A stretch of 64,000 bases of DNA from Phymatolithon calcareum (taxonomy: Eukaryota > Rhodophyta > Florideophyceae > Hapalidiales): positions 868,001-932,000 of the forward strand of contig OZ345369.1 in NCBI GenBank assembly GCA_977006965.1. The letters are read 5' to 3'. The notes under the pieces were generated by a model, which was not told the DNA's origin, ran no database searches, and was given only the letters and a program-made list of their open reading frames with translations. The translations under genes and the position numbers were made by a program. Positions 11,144 through 21,449 of this stretch are shown piece by piece. How positions within the stretch are numbered: the stretch's first letter is position 1; each line of letters starts with the position of its first letter.

Positions 11144-11352
11144 TATTGAACTGCAGTTCTATTTGGATTGGGACGAGTTTAAGATTTGGAATGCCAAGCG
11201 AATGGACTGCTCCTATCAGTATGAATTCATAATCATACAAAAATTAGCGTCTGATGTCCGCAAGGACGCCGCTTGAATTCTCTTATTCACCCCCGTTTTT
11301 CGACAGTCCAGCTACTATTCAGCTTTTACCTAACTCTCCATCTTTATTACAG

Positions 11353-12273
11353 ATGCAAACTCGCGTCCGTTTCGCCTTGGTGGGGGATGATGCGGTTGGT
11401 AAATCGGTAGGTGCGCATCCAGCCCCTCCCGCTTGCTGCCCATGTTTCGTCGCAAAACCGACCTGACATCCTAGTATCGCTCAGACTCTTGTGGAAGCGC
11501 TATGCGGACGAAGCGCGTCTATGGTAGGCGGAGTTGCAAACACCGGAGTGCACATCTCCGTAAGATTATCCGCCGATACTCCACAATGCATCGAGGAGTA
11601 TTACGACATAGCCGGTGCGGCACGCTTCTCAAATGCACGCAGGGCGGTATTACGACGGCCATACGATGCCCTCATACTTGTCCATGATCTGACGGATCAT
11701 GCGTCGCGCACGAGTTTGCGCCGAACTTGGGCGCCGCTGGCAATGCTAACACTCGGCGACGCAAACGCTCTCTCGGCAGGCGGACGAGTGAACGGGGCAC
11801 GACATGTCCGTGCTCGCGGGGCGTGGAATGAATTAGGGTTGCTTTGGCGACATGTTCGCAGCGCTTATTCGGGAATTTCAAAATGGCAGGCGGCGAAAGA
11901 CGCTTTGTGGCTGTTGGTGCAATTTGTCGTGCTTGTCATGCATGAGACGGGCTTCTGGACCGACGAGGGCATTGATCGTGCGGCGGAACGCGAATTGCTT
12001 GATGGGAGTACGGTGCCCGTTGCTGTGGTAGGTATGAAGGGGGATCTTGTGGCTGGGGAAGGCGATGAGGAGGGTGAGGAGGAACGAGGGTTTGCTCGGG
12101 GTGGACGTGATATTTTTGTGGTACATACGAGTAAGGGAGAAGTGGCGACGGATAAGAAGTTTGCCAGATTTCTTAAGAGAGCGGCAGACTGTGCTAGGGA
12201 GGGAGCATTCCAACCTGCACATAGAAGGGCGGGGAGTAATGCAAGCTCTGGACATGTAGCGCTTCCTTTTTAA
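11353..12273 (+). CDS. RABL3/LIP1-like small GTPase, two exons
   Basis: Exons are 11353-11406 and 11485-12273, with a 78-bp intron (gtaggt...gctcag) that I placed because joining it completes the P-loop. The result is 280 residues. The P-loop GDDAVGKST occupies residues 11-19 and the DxxG motif is DIAG (59-62). LILVHDLTDHASRTSLRRTW matches the RABL3 signature where other Rabs have a WDTAGQE-region strand. VVGMKGDL (199-206) stands in for NKxD. No C-terminal prenylation cysteine is present, as in RABL3. Known RABL3 proteins act in vesicle or ciliary signalling and plant LIP1 in the clock; the role here is unknown. Residues 90-130 hold an insertion rich in Arg/Gly. The acceptor choice skips an earlier AG at 11473-11474 that would shift the frame. 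Confidence 0.8.
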
Positions 12274-13900
12274 GAAATACAAATTTGTACATAAAGTGCG
12301 TTTTCTGATATGCAAGTACTGTACCAGTTTCCTGTCCCTTGCACTATTGGCTTTTGCAAGCTTTTCCCCTTTCTTTCTTTCTTTCTCTCTTTTACTGCAG
12401 GGTATCTGAGCTATACAAAGTGTACGTTGCGCAACATCTAGGGGCATCTAAGATGCTCCTGGACGGAATTCATTCTGGGTACTCGCGTAAGTGCTTCCCG
12501 CGAGTACTGCGGCGCACCACTACACGGCTACATCTGTGTGCCCTTCATGGAACGTAATTCAATTATTGCATGAGACAGGACTCGAACCGGCGACATCAAC
12601 ATTCATACCTCTGTCATACCGAAATATGCGCACAGGTGCGCGGAGGCAGTTTTACCACAGGTGGTTCTGGGTTTCTAACTTCCCCATGATCATCATGATG
12701 GCATCAAGGTTTGACAGTATGCGGGCACGACATTTGTTTTTTCCTTCCACTCAATTACACGGCAAATATATACCGACAATTCAAAGCTAAGCTCGAGTTG
12801 GGGGCTGTGGCGAACATAGGAACGTCATGTGATGCTCCAAACGGATGGTAGAATATAGAACTGAACTGTAGGTTCTTGCGGTATGAAGTACTCACTCCAC
12901 TCCACTCAGAACAAACGTGTGGCTTTTGGGACAGTCTGCGGCAATTTCTGACAAGCATGGTGCTATGGGGACTTTTGTTTATTGTAATACTTTCAAAGGC
13001 CTGACGGCGTTCCGAATACAAGTACCGTAGATGACCTCGTCGGCCGCAAACACTGTCTCCTTTCCCGCCTCTTCTACTAGAGGCAGAATGTTAATGAAAT
13101 AGTAAGCTAAGTGCTGCTTGTCTACTACCAAGGTCTCCGCCTGACCCATTCTCGACCATCAGGTCTCCGCCTGGTTATCATCCCCTATCGTCCCCTTTCC
13201 TATACCGTACATCCATCTGTCCGTTTGTACGTACGCCGTACAGCACGAGGCACAGTTAGCTTTTGACGACATTCCTAAAGTGCTGAGCTTTTCCTTTGGG
13301 GACTGCTTTATCCGCATGAGATACCATGCAAGGCAGGGTCGTAAGCTGCATTTCAAGTGGTCGTGTCGCGCGTTGGGTTGTTCAGATCGAACATGACATG
13401 TAGACTGTATTTTAGCGATGGCAGTTAGCACACAACGCACGTTGGTCATACGGTATATAGCTGGACATCTCTACTTGGCTTTCGCATATGAACGTTTCAA
13501 GGTGGCACACTTTTCGATTCACTATTTTAAACTGTTTCTGTTCCTGCGTCACGAGTGTATAGCAGCAATTGGTTTTACAGTTTTATCCCTGAATTTCAGG
13601 AGACCGCTGCAGCAAGTGAATCGGCTCTACTGTACAGCAGTTGACACATGTCCGCGCCACAAGTCAGCTCTTTCCGAGGTATTTCTGTGCGTTTCGATCA
13701 CACAATAGTTTGGAGCTTCGAAAAGCTCAATAGAAGGGAACAAAACTATCTCTGCAATCTGTGCACCGTCGACATCCGTCATAGCACTGCATAGAGCGAG
13801 TGACGAACAGACTGGGAAGATGAACTTCCAAGCGAAACAGACTTGTTCAAGCAGTCCTTGTCATACGCTTTGCCACGTGTAACGAAACCTTGATCCACTA
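12274..13900. other. Intergenic region, no gene recognised
   Basis: There are short frames only. A CT-rich run (about 12363-12393) follows the GTPase stop. A minus-strand tRNA-like T-arm near 12580-12597 is discussed under rejected items. TACTGTAC occurs near 12316 and 13628. Confidence 0.5.
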
Positions 13901-15369
13901 TTGATGAAGGACATCGCGGCACGTCCTCATTCCGGAAATGGCTATCCATGCGGCTTTTGCATTGTCTACCTCCCGCCTTCTGAATCGCACGAACCACCAT
14001 GTGCAACTCTGCACACTGCACCGTCGCAATGCGACAAGCACGCACGCATGCGCACAGCATGTACAGTATATCAAGTCGAGGTAACTCCTTGGGACGGGAT
14101 AAAATTCCACGGCGCAGCCTCCTGCGTGATACCTGTACCTGGTAACTTCCTGACTTGCTTCCACCTCGTGGCACACGCATCTAAAATCACCATCACCGGC
14201 CATCGCGCCCATCTCCTCCGTGCGGCCGATATCGCCGTGCTGCGCTGCTTTTCGCTGGCCGCCACCGTCGCGTCGCAGCCCCTGAGCCGCGTCGATACCG
14301 CTCACGATGTGCTTCCATTCCCCACGCGACGCTCACAGCGCTCGTGGAAGCTGTACAATGCAATGCGAGTGATGGGCGTACACGACGGACTGTACCGGAC
14401 AGGCGCTATGCTTCCCGCGCTCGTGGTCTTGAGACTTGTGCGCTTTGCGTCTGGTGTGCCGGATGATGTGGACGGTGTGCACGTCGCGGGCGGTGGGCAT
14501 CACTGGATTGCGGGACGGCGACCCTGTCAAGATGGGGATGGAATTGGCATGGGAAATGTCCCGCGAAACGTTTAAGAGTTGAGTTGAGAACACCGGAAGG
14601 TGGAAGGGGTCGCACGCACGTCGTGGTGCTCGCGGTTGCGCCGTTGGGTTATGAGGAACTTTTGCACAGGACTGTGGAGACGATTGTTGGCCAGCAAGTT
14701 CATGTTTGGGTGACACGGTTAGATGTTCCCGACGAGCGGTGGCCACAAGCGGGGCTCCCGCGGTTGCGCTACTGCAGGGTGGAATGGCGGTGCAGATTGG
14801 GGAGTGCGTGATCGAGTGAGGCCGACTTGATCTGGGCGGGACGGAGGAATGAGAAACGGCGTCTCAAATGTTGTGATATGAATTTGAGGCGCGTGGTCGA
14901 TCTTAGCACGTGACACTAACATCGCTAGTCCGACTGCAGTCCCGTCGCCGCGTGCAGTGTTTGCACCGGCATCAGAGAGAGACATGCCCACCAAGCGTGA
15001 GTGCTTGCGATCGGCGAGCTCGACCATATGACTGGCTCACTATTAGCAACCGCACGCATGCTGCAACACCCCCGTTGGACGCGGCGGCTGCCCATTGCTC
15101 TCATAGCACGGGAAGTGCGTACGCCTGGTGATTGTAATCTTGATGGCACAAGCCACCGTGGCGGCGCAATGCGGTGGCCGGTGCCAATTTTGTCAACTCA
15201 ACTTCCACTTGCTGAGATAACCGAACTGATTCATGCAGCTTCGCTGATGCATAATTCTTGGTGGGAGACTTTCAGGGTCGCAAGACCGTCTGCCGCACTT
15301 GCAGGGCTGCGAAGCTGTGATGTTGTGGAAAGGCTTTCCTCTGTGATAGAGAACTTGATGCGTGGTTAG
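13901..15369 (+). CDS. Possible intron-containing gene, unrecognised
   Basis: Three plus-strand frames (about 14085-14575, 14584-14811 and 15001-15369) use C/G-ending codons like the real genes nearby and read as folded-protein-like sequence. Examples are KITITGHRAHLLRAADIAVL, THVVVLAVAPLGYEELLHRT and LDHMTGSLLATARMLQHPRW. They do not join without frame changes, and I could not settle exon borders. I do not recognise a family. It could be one spliced gene, a decayed gene, or chance. Coordinates mark the region, not a defined transcript. Confidence 0.25.
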
Positions 15370-16243
15370 GTATTGCAAATGTGGCGTGGTGGAGCCGACG
15401 CTCCCGTTGGTGGGATTGGCAACGCGACGGAGGAGGAGGTGGAGTAGATACGATATCACCGACTGGAGAGTCTTTTTGAGACGTATTTGGCGAAAACGTT
15501 TTTCAAAACCGCGTCACTCATCGCCAATTACATTAGTGCGGTCGTGATGCGTGGCGGTGACGGAAAGGAGCTCGCAGACGCGGGGTAGACACACGGAGAG
15601 CACATAGGCATTGCATTTCATATCGTCGTCTATGTTCTGGACATGACGGCGAGCGAATCGGCGCTGGGCAAAACGGTGCGACAGGGACATGCTACAGGCT
15701 ACCCGCAGTGACTGTATGCAGTTGCAAGCGTCCTCGCTGGAGCGCCCTGTCGTCAGATACAAACAAGCAACGAAGAGCGCGGGATGTCAGAGTACAGTAC
15801 TTCATTAGTGCACGGACGGTGCGACCGGAAGCGTTCATGATGGTGCGAGGTTGCGCGGCGTGCACCACGCGGTAGTTCAGTACAACCTGTGAAACACTGT
15901 CCTGGTGTGTCGTGATCATTGGCAGAAGCTGGAAGAAAGGCATGGGCAAGCTATTCCCCCACAGAAGAGATACACAAAAGCAGATGGTGCGCAGTGCATG
16001 CCGCCGTTGGCGAGCAGCCATGCTTCGATTTTGATCTTAAAGGCTCGCGATGTATTTGCCCTGTACTACTGTATCGGCCGAGAAAAGTTTTAGCTGAGAA
16101 TTGAGTTTTCTCAGAAAACTCTATTCTCAGCTAACTTTCATCAAATCTCAGTACTTCGCGTTAGCAAATGGTAACTTTATGTTGACAAAATATGACTTCA
16201 ATTTTGAGAACCCACTAAGGGCATAGTAAATTTAACTCTTGAC
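15370..16243. other. Intergenic region with hairpin
   Basis: No domain is seen in any frame. It contains a TACAGTAC motif near 15793 and the hairpin listed next, about 110 bp from the stop of the NB-ARC gene. Confidence 0.5.
16090..16134. repeat. 21-bp hairpin near the 3' end of the NB-ARC gene
   Basis: The arms 16090-16110 (TTAGCTGAGAATTGAGTTTTC) and 16114-16134 pair with one mismatch around the trinucleotide TCA. It lies about 110 bp beyond the stop of the minus-strand NB-ARC/WD40 gene, so it could fold in that transcript's 3' region. The same class of hairpin also occurs away from genes. Confidence 0.85.
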
Positions 16244-19200
16244 CTACAGTAAGAGCTCTCCTATGACGACTTGACCATCTGCGAGACCAGCTACAGCTCT
16301 TGAATGTAGCTTACTGTAGCAAAATTCGGCACATTCAAATGGCATGGTGGCGACTTGAACTGTTTTCGCGTTCTCCACTGTCGCGTATATCCTGCGGTTC
16401 TCTCCTTGTATCATGTATCCAGGACGTTGCATCCAGGTTCCAGTACTGATGTCCAAAAGAAAAACCTTATCTGACGTATGTACAACAAACAATTCACCGC
16501 CAGCACCGAATTCAAGGCTTCTGATGCGTCCTTCGTAGTGCACACCCCCGTATTTGCCTGGCCTTGTGATCCCATCCTGCACGCATTCTCCGCTCTGCCC
16601 AGCCCACACACAAATAGTCTTGTCACAAGATCCCGAAAGAATTCGACTTCCGTCCCCGCTCACTGCAACGCACCGCATACCACACTCGTGTCCACGGAGT
16701 GGTCCCAGCACGCATTCTCCGCTTTCCCCATCCCATACACGAACAGTCCTGTCACCAGATCCCGAAAGAAATCGACTTCCGTCCCCGCTCATTGCAACGC
16801 ACGTCACACCACGCTCGTGTCCACGGAGTGGTCCCAGCACGCATTCTCCGCTTTCCCCATCCCACACGCGAACAGCCTTGTCAGCAGATCCCGAAAGAAT
16901 TCGACTTCCGTCCCCGCACGTTGCAACGCACAACACATCATCTTCGTGTCCACGGAGTGGTCCCAACACGCATTCTCCGCTCTCCCCATTCCACACACGA
17001 ACAGTATTGTCCAAAGATCCTGAAACAATCCGACTTCTGTCCGCGCTCATGGCAATACTGGTGATCATATCGTCATGACCCTTCAATGTGAGTACAGTAC
17101 ACATCGCTTGTGAATCGAAAACATGAATTTCGTGTCCTTGCCCAACTGCAATTACATTTTGTTCATCGCTCAAACACACGGCTGTAACCTTCTCCTCAAA
17201 GTCGAAACGGAAAAGTTGTCTGCCATCGGCCCTCCATCGCAGCTCGTGCTTCGGCACATAGTGAGGCTTCGGAACATGCATCGACACACTTGACAAGAAG
17301 CGCCGCACAAACTCTGACGATGAACACTGCGATTGTAACCGACCGTACATTTCAAATGGAGTTGCGTGTAAACTATTGTTCATGTTCACCCAGCTTTCTT
17401 CCAGCGCCCTGCGTACTGCGTCCGCCCCAATTGCTCGTCCGCCACTATGCGATAATTCCTGAAAATCGTCTCGTAGAGCAACTATTCCTCCAACCTTCAT
17501 TCGCCTCTCCGACCATCGTACATCACACAGCAACGATTCCAGCTCACACCCTTCGCTCATCGCCAAGTGTCGAGCGAGGTTCTTTTCAATATACCCATCC
17601 TCCGGTACTTTTTCACAATCCCACCACTCGCGGCAATCATACGTATTTGACTGCACCACGTTACCATCCGCTTTCCGCAAGTATCCTTCGAGCAATTGTG
17701 CATGCCAAAGAGAAGCACGATTGTTGTCAATCGATAGTGTCTTGGCTTGTTCAAGCACGAGATCGTGCAGTGTCAGCCCGTCAACTTCTCCTGCTGGCGT
17801 TACGTCCCAGCGCCGCAAAACTAGGTGCATATCTGAAAGTTTAGACATAAGTTGCTTAGTCGCTCGCTCGTTTGTCCCCCACAGACGTTGCAGGCATGTC
17901 CGAGGAATCCAAGCCTGCTTGCGTAGAACACTAAGCGCTTCAAACTTTTCTCTCACGCTCAATTCGCATCCAAGCTTCATCCGACCTTCTTCACCATGCG
18001 CCCAATCTTCGCAATGCTTCAAACTAGTCTTTACCACCGCTCTCAGTCCCCGGTACTCATCACCACTTCCGGCTCCTACACTTTCGATGTTTTCTTTCAG
18101 CTCACGCGCATATGTCACGACCGACTGACCAATGATCCCACCTTTTTCTTCGATTAAGATGCACAGACTCGTCCCAGCAGCACCTAATGCCACTGGCAGT
18201 CCACCGCACACATCCAAGATGTCTCCAAATGCCCGCCAAGTGTCGCTTGATTCCTCAACAGATTCACTTTCGATGCCAGCATACTTGGCCAGAATCCTCG
18301 ACGCCTCCTGTCCGCGAACTTCGCGCGGGCTGAACTGCACCTCGACGAACTGTCGCGATATGGACTTCTCCCGTGTCGATATCACCATCGCACTTGATGG
18401 CGAGTTGCAAAGCAAAAGCTTAAGCGAACTCAGATATCCGATTGGATTTCCCTCGAACGACCAGATATCATCGCATACGAACAGGGCACACCTACCTCTG
18501 AACCACAAAGAAGCTTGTTTCGCAGCTGATTCTGCAGATCTCTTGTTTGTGATATCCTTGGCACGAGACTCGCCGCCCGAGCTTTCAACAAAGTGCGCAA
18601 CACCTTCAATCACATCCTCTTCAGCAGCGTCTTGTCCAACAGTGATGAAGAACACCCCGTCCACGTACTTGTTCTTCACTTCCGATTCACGGCAAAGAGC
18701 CTGAAGTGCAACAGTTTTCCCCACTCCACCCATTCCCACTTCCCCAAGCACACCTGGACTAACAGCAGCCGTCACCCTTTCACCGGCACAGTTCAATAAT
18801 ACTTCACGCTTCAAGAATGCCTCCATGGTATCACCACTGAAATTTAGCACCACTTTGCTTGGAAGCGGCGGCTCATCAAAATGCGCACGGTACTCGTCAC
18901 ACGGCACCATGCCATTAATTCTCATGGAAGGGGTAACGAGAGCAATTGCTACAAGGTTAATCGCGAGTTGAGCCTCCTTCCATATTGCGTCAAGTTTTTC
19001 AAGCTCTGCCTTCACCTTGTTCGCCCTAAAGAATAGCTTGCCCTCCTTCACCGAAAGACCATCAACAATTCGATTCCTGCTTCGCAATGAACGACGCCCT
19101 TGTTCCGAACAGTTACTGACAGCACGAGAGCTCCCACTCGAAGTTGCAGGAGAGCTCTCTCTAGTAAACTCATCCTCTAGGCTCTTCAAGATGTCCTCTG

Positions 19201-19462
19201 CCCTTGTCAAATATCCCTCAACGTTCTTGAGAATGCTGCGAAATGTGCTTGTCGCACGTTCGCCAATAGCTTCCTTGTCATCCACAAGCGTTGCTTCGAT
19301 ACTTTCAACACTTGTTTTGCAGTCTTCGAAGGATTCGATTGAAGAATCCCAGTTGTCCGGCAGTGACCCAAAGCCTTCGCACCGCTTCTTCAAGTTGGAC
19401 AACCTCTGTGTCAACTGATTGATCATGCCCACAACTCCGAACACAAGACCGGCTGCAGCCAT
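16244..19462 (-). CDS. NB-ARC / WD40 STAND-class protein (NLR- or Apaf-1-like)
   Basis: The protein has 1072 residues and a single exon. Residues 1-170 form a helical N-terminal domain of unknown type, beginning with a hydrophobic stretch MAAAGLVFGVVGMI. The NB-ARC domain follows: P-loop GMGGVGKT (243-250), Walker B ALFVCDD (327-332), RNBS-B-like VISTREKS (360-367) and GLP motif GGLPVALG (420-427). A winged-helix-like region ends near 600. The C-terminus (about 795-1072) is a WD40 propeller of about seven blades, and blades 2-5 carry nearly identical text such as VRVWDGESGECVLGPLRGHE. STAND ATPases act as ligand-triggered switches in immunity, cell death or allorecognition. The sensing role of the WD part is inference by analogy with fungal HET-E-type proteins. 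All nucleotide-binding residues look intact. Confidence 0.88.
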   Translation of the reverse strand: MAAAGLVFGVVGMINQLTQRLSNLKKRCEGFGSLPDNWDSSIESFEDCKTSVESIEATLVDDKEAIGERATSTFRSILKNVEGYLTRAEDILKSLEDEFTRESSPATSSGSSRAVSNCSEQGRRSLRSRNRIVDGLSVKEGKLFFRANKVKAELEKLDAIWKEAQLAINLVAIALVTPSMRINGMVPCDEYRAHFDEPPLPSKVVLNFSGDTMEAFLKREVLLNCAGERVTAAVSPGVLGEVGMGGVGKTVALQALCRESEVKNKYVDGVFFITVGQDAAEEDVIEGVAHFVESSGGESRAKDITNKRSAESAAKQASLWFRGRCALFVCDDIWSFEGNPIGYLSSLKLLLCNSPSSAMVISTREKSISRQFVEVQFSPREVRGQEASRILAKYAGIESESVEESSDTWRAFGDILDVCGGLPVALGAAGTSLCILIEEKGGIIGQSVVTYARELKENIESVGAGSGDEYRGLRAVVKTSLKHCEDWAHGEEGRMKLGCELSVREKFEALSVLRKQAWIPRTCLQRLWGTNERATKQLMSKLSDMHLVLRRWDVTPAGEVDGLTLHDLVLEQAKTLSIDNNRASLWHAQLLEGYLRKADGNVVQSNTYDCREWWDCEKVPEDGYIEKNLARHLAMSEGCELESLLCDVRWSERRMKVGGIVALRDDFQELSHSGGRAIGADAVRRALEESWVNMNNSLHATPFEMYGRLQSQCSSSEFVRRFLSSVSMHVPKPHYVPKHELRWRADGRQLFRFDFEEKVTAVCLSDEQNVIAVGQGHEIHVFDSQAMCTVLTLKGHDDMITSIAMSADRSRIVSGSLDNTVRVWNGESGECVLGPLRGHEDDVLCVATCGDGSRILSGSADKAVRVWDGESGECVLGPLRGHERGVTCVAMSGDGSRFLSGSGDRTVRVWDGESGECVLGPLRGHECGMRCVAVSGDGSRILSGSCDKTICVWAGQSGECVQDGITRPGKYGGVHYEGRIRSLEFGAGGELFVVHTSDKVFLLDISTGTWMQRPGYMIQGENRRIYATVENAKTVQVATMPFECAEFCYSKLHSRAVAGLADGQVVIGELLL
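16632..17147 (-). repeat. 129-bp tandem WD40-coding repeats, four units
   Basis: Units begin at 16632, 16761, 16890 and 17019, each exactly 129 bp (43 codons) apart. They share long runs identical at DNA level, for example CCGAAAGAATTCGACTTCCG. The first three are most alike and the fourth is more diverged. The remaining blades of the same propeller do not show this identity. Confidence 0.9.
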
Positions 19463-19928
19463 TCCGGCAAAGGGAATAGATGTCGAGGCACAGCCCTGTC
19501 GTCAATCTCACAGCTTACCTCCTTGTGTGGCTTGATTTGCAATGCTCCTTACGCGGGATTGAAGGACGTGAGCATGTTTGTCCCTAAAAAACAGTCTTTG
19601 GTGGGAGTGTGTATTTCTGTGCGGAGGCGTCGAATTAACGCGTATAATATCTCACTCTACAGCTGTAGGCCTACAGCTGTGAAAGTCGTTAGTTGTCAAC
19701 TTTAAGAGTATCATGCGGTATTTTGCAGCAGTGAAATTTATTGCACATTTTTAAAATTTTAATGTGCAAAATATGGTTTTTGTGCCTCTATATTCTCTTT
19801 CTATTAGTGCAATCTGATTTTCCAACGAACATCCCATCAAAAGGTAATAATTGCGAAAATGTTTTCCAGAAATATGAAAAAACGAGGAAATTCACTACAT
19901 GGCCACCAATGTTACAGAAACGTCTATT
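19463..19928. other. Upstream region of the NB-ARC gene, with palindrome and stray MULE end
   Basis: A perfect 22-bp palindrome (ACAGCTGTAGG and its complement) lies at 19659-19680. From about 19884 a sequence beginning GAGGAAATTCACTACATGG resembles the terminal repeat of the adjacent MULE-like element, so an older copy may have ended here. No gene is seen. Confidence 0.55.
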
Positions 19929-20826
19929 GAGGAAATTCGCTAAATGACCACCAAAGTGATAAAAGTACGCTAAATAACCACCTAAGCCACAACTACTACT
20001 CATCCGTTACGTGGAGCGCTGACAATTGCTTTGTTTGGAGCGAAGAAAGGGAATTAGCTGCTACTTCCCCTTCGTCCAAGTTTTGTGCATCTCCTCGAAT
20101 TCGTCTGGCAAGCTCAACGCACAACGCTCCCGCACTACTCACTCCGCAGCGAAGTGACACCATTCAGTTAGCAGCGATTACCACGCAACATGCTCTTGCC
20201 GCCACTTTGAAGAGCACCAGCGGCCCTGCAGCCACGCTGCTAGGCGCTTGGTGAAGCATCGGATCGCGTTCGACCCGTGGAACAAGCACTGGTTCGGGGA
20301 CGTACGGCTGTTGCGAACGTGGGACAAGAAACACAAGGGAAGCATCACGCGTGTTGCAGTCACTGGTGACCAGCTAGTACAGGAAGATTTGGTGCGGTTT
20401 GAACTTTTCGCTAAGCCGGGCCGCAAGCGCAAGAAGCCCTACTTGCCGTCCGAAATGAGGGCCCGTCACTGCTCCTAATGTGAACACACCGGTCACTTCT
20501 CACAGACATGCGGTAGGCCCAAGATCCACAACGTTGTCAAGGCGAAGCGAAAGCAAATCTACAAGCTTCTCAATCCATGATCATCTACCTCACCGCCTTC
20601 GATGACGGAGATGCTTTCAATAGTTGCGACGAGGAAATAAACCAGAGAGAGTAGCGTACGAAATAAATTTCACTGTCGCCTAGAGTGTTCTGAGAAACGG
20701 ATGAGTACTAGGTTCGGCTAGGGTGAGCAGATAGTATATTTTGCTATGGATGAGTAGTAGTTTTGGCTAGGGGTAGATATTTAGTGTACTTTTACCACTT
20801 TTGGTGGCCATTTAGCGAATTTACTC
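19929..20826 (+). mobile_element. MULE-like DNA transposon, non-autonomous, 898 bp
   Basis: Terminal inverted repeats of about 78 bp begin GAGGAAATTCGCTAAATG at 19929 and GAGTAAATTCGCTAAATG in reverse from 20826. The flanks AACGTCTATT (19919-19928) and AACGGCTATT (20827-20836) look like a 9-10 bp target duplication with one mismatch, which fits Mutator-like elements. The inside holds only a transposase tail fragment (next entry). A second, broken copy of the same family flanks the gypsy element at 34797-35157 and 43083-43468. Confidence 0.72.
20248..20580 (+). pseudogene. Transposase C-terminal tail with zinc knuckle, broken
   Basis: The frame reads FDPWNKHWFGDVRLLRTWDK, then a basic stretch GRKRKKPYLPSEMRARHCS. 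A stop codon at 20476-20478 interrupts it. The same frame then continues CEHTGHFSQTCGRP, so the stop splits a C-x2-C-x4-H-x4-C zinc knuckle of the kind found at the end of MULE transposases. The catalytic domain is absent. The homologous minus-strand copy at 34850-35150 keeps the same order of motifs. Confidence 0.55.
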
Positions 20827-20841
20827 AACGGCTATTATATG

Positions 20842-21156
20842 TGTTAAAACCACGCCGCACAGAGGGACACAGCCCAAAGACACACAGCTGTAGATATCCC
20901 TCGTGCCGCCGCACCGAGCGGCCACAGGTAGCTGTCGTCTGGACGCGCGCGCGTAGCCCAGAAATCCGAGACCTTCAAACTCGCTGGTTTATCTCTCTCC
21001 TTCCCTCCCTTTTTCGCCCCCGGCGCTGCCGGGAGCAGTCTAATATTTCAATGGTCATTACGGCTCGAATCATATATTCTAAAAATCAATTAAATCTTCA
21101 CCAATAACATTCCTGTCTTCTTCCCGACCGATCATTGGTTCCATTCGATTTCAACA
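20842..21156 (-). repeat. Copia 3' LTR
   Basis: This is the 315-bp LTR, bounded TGTT...AACA and identical to 26472-26786. It follows the purine-rich tract on the coding (minus) strand. Confidence 0.95.
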
Positions 21157-21449
21157 TTCCCGCCTTCTTGTGACTCGCCGTCGTCACAAGAATTTCGTAA
21201 AGCACAACTCTGCATTTTCATCTCCTCATCGCACCCCCGCGCGTCCGATCCTGGCGCGCGCCCCGCGCTCACCGCGCTTCCGCACGTACACGTGTACAGA
21301 TGGAACCCTGCGTACGCATGAGTTTTCAGTGTGATACGGGGTCACATCGGCGGCCGCACCGCGCAAACCTCTGTTTGCGCAACCTCCCATCACCACCACC
21401 ACCCACAGCTGGACAAAGCTGTGTCACTGCTGGCGGTGGATCCATTCTG

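Larger units (their letters stand above)
10141..11352. other. Intergenic region with stacked inverted repeats
   Basis: No gene is recognised between the armadillo gene and the GTPase gene. The region holds TACAGTA motifs near 10356-10375 and three inverted repeats listed separately. A second possible ATG for the GTPase lies in frame at 11254. Confidence 0.6.

Noticed and set aside
12574-12640. tRNA-like T-arm on the minus strand (GGTTCGAGTCC near 12580-12597)
   Set aside because: The T-stem has a mismatch and I could not build an anticodon arm, D-arm or paired acceptor stem around it.
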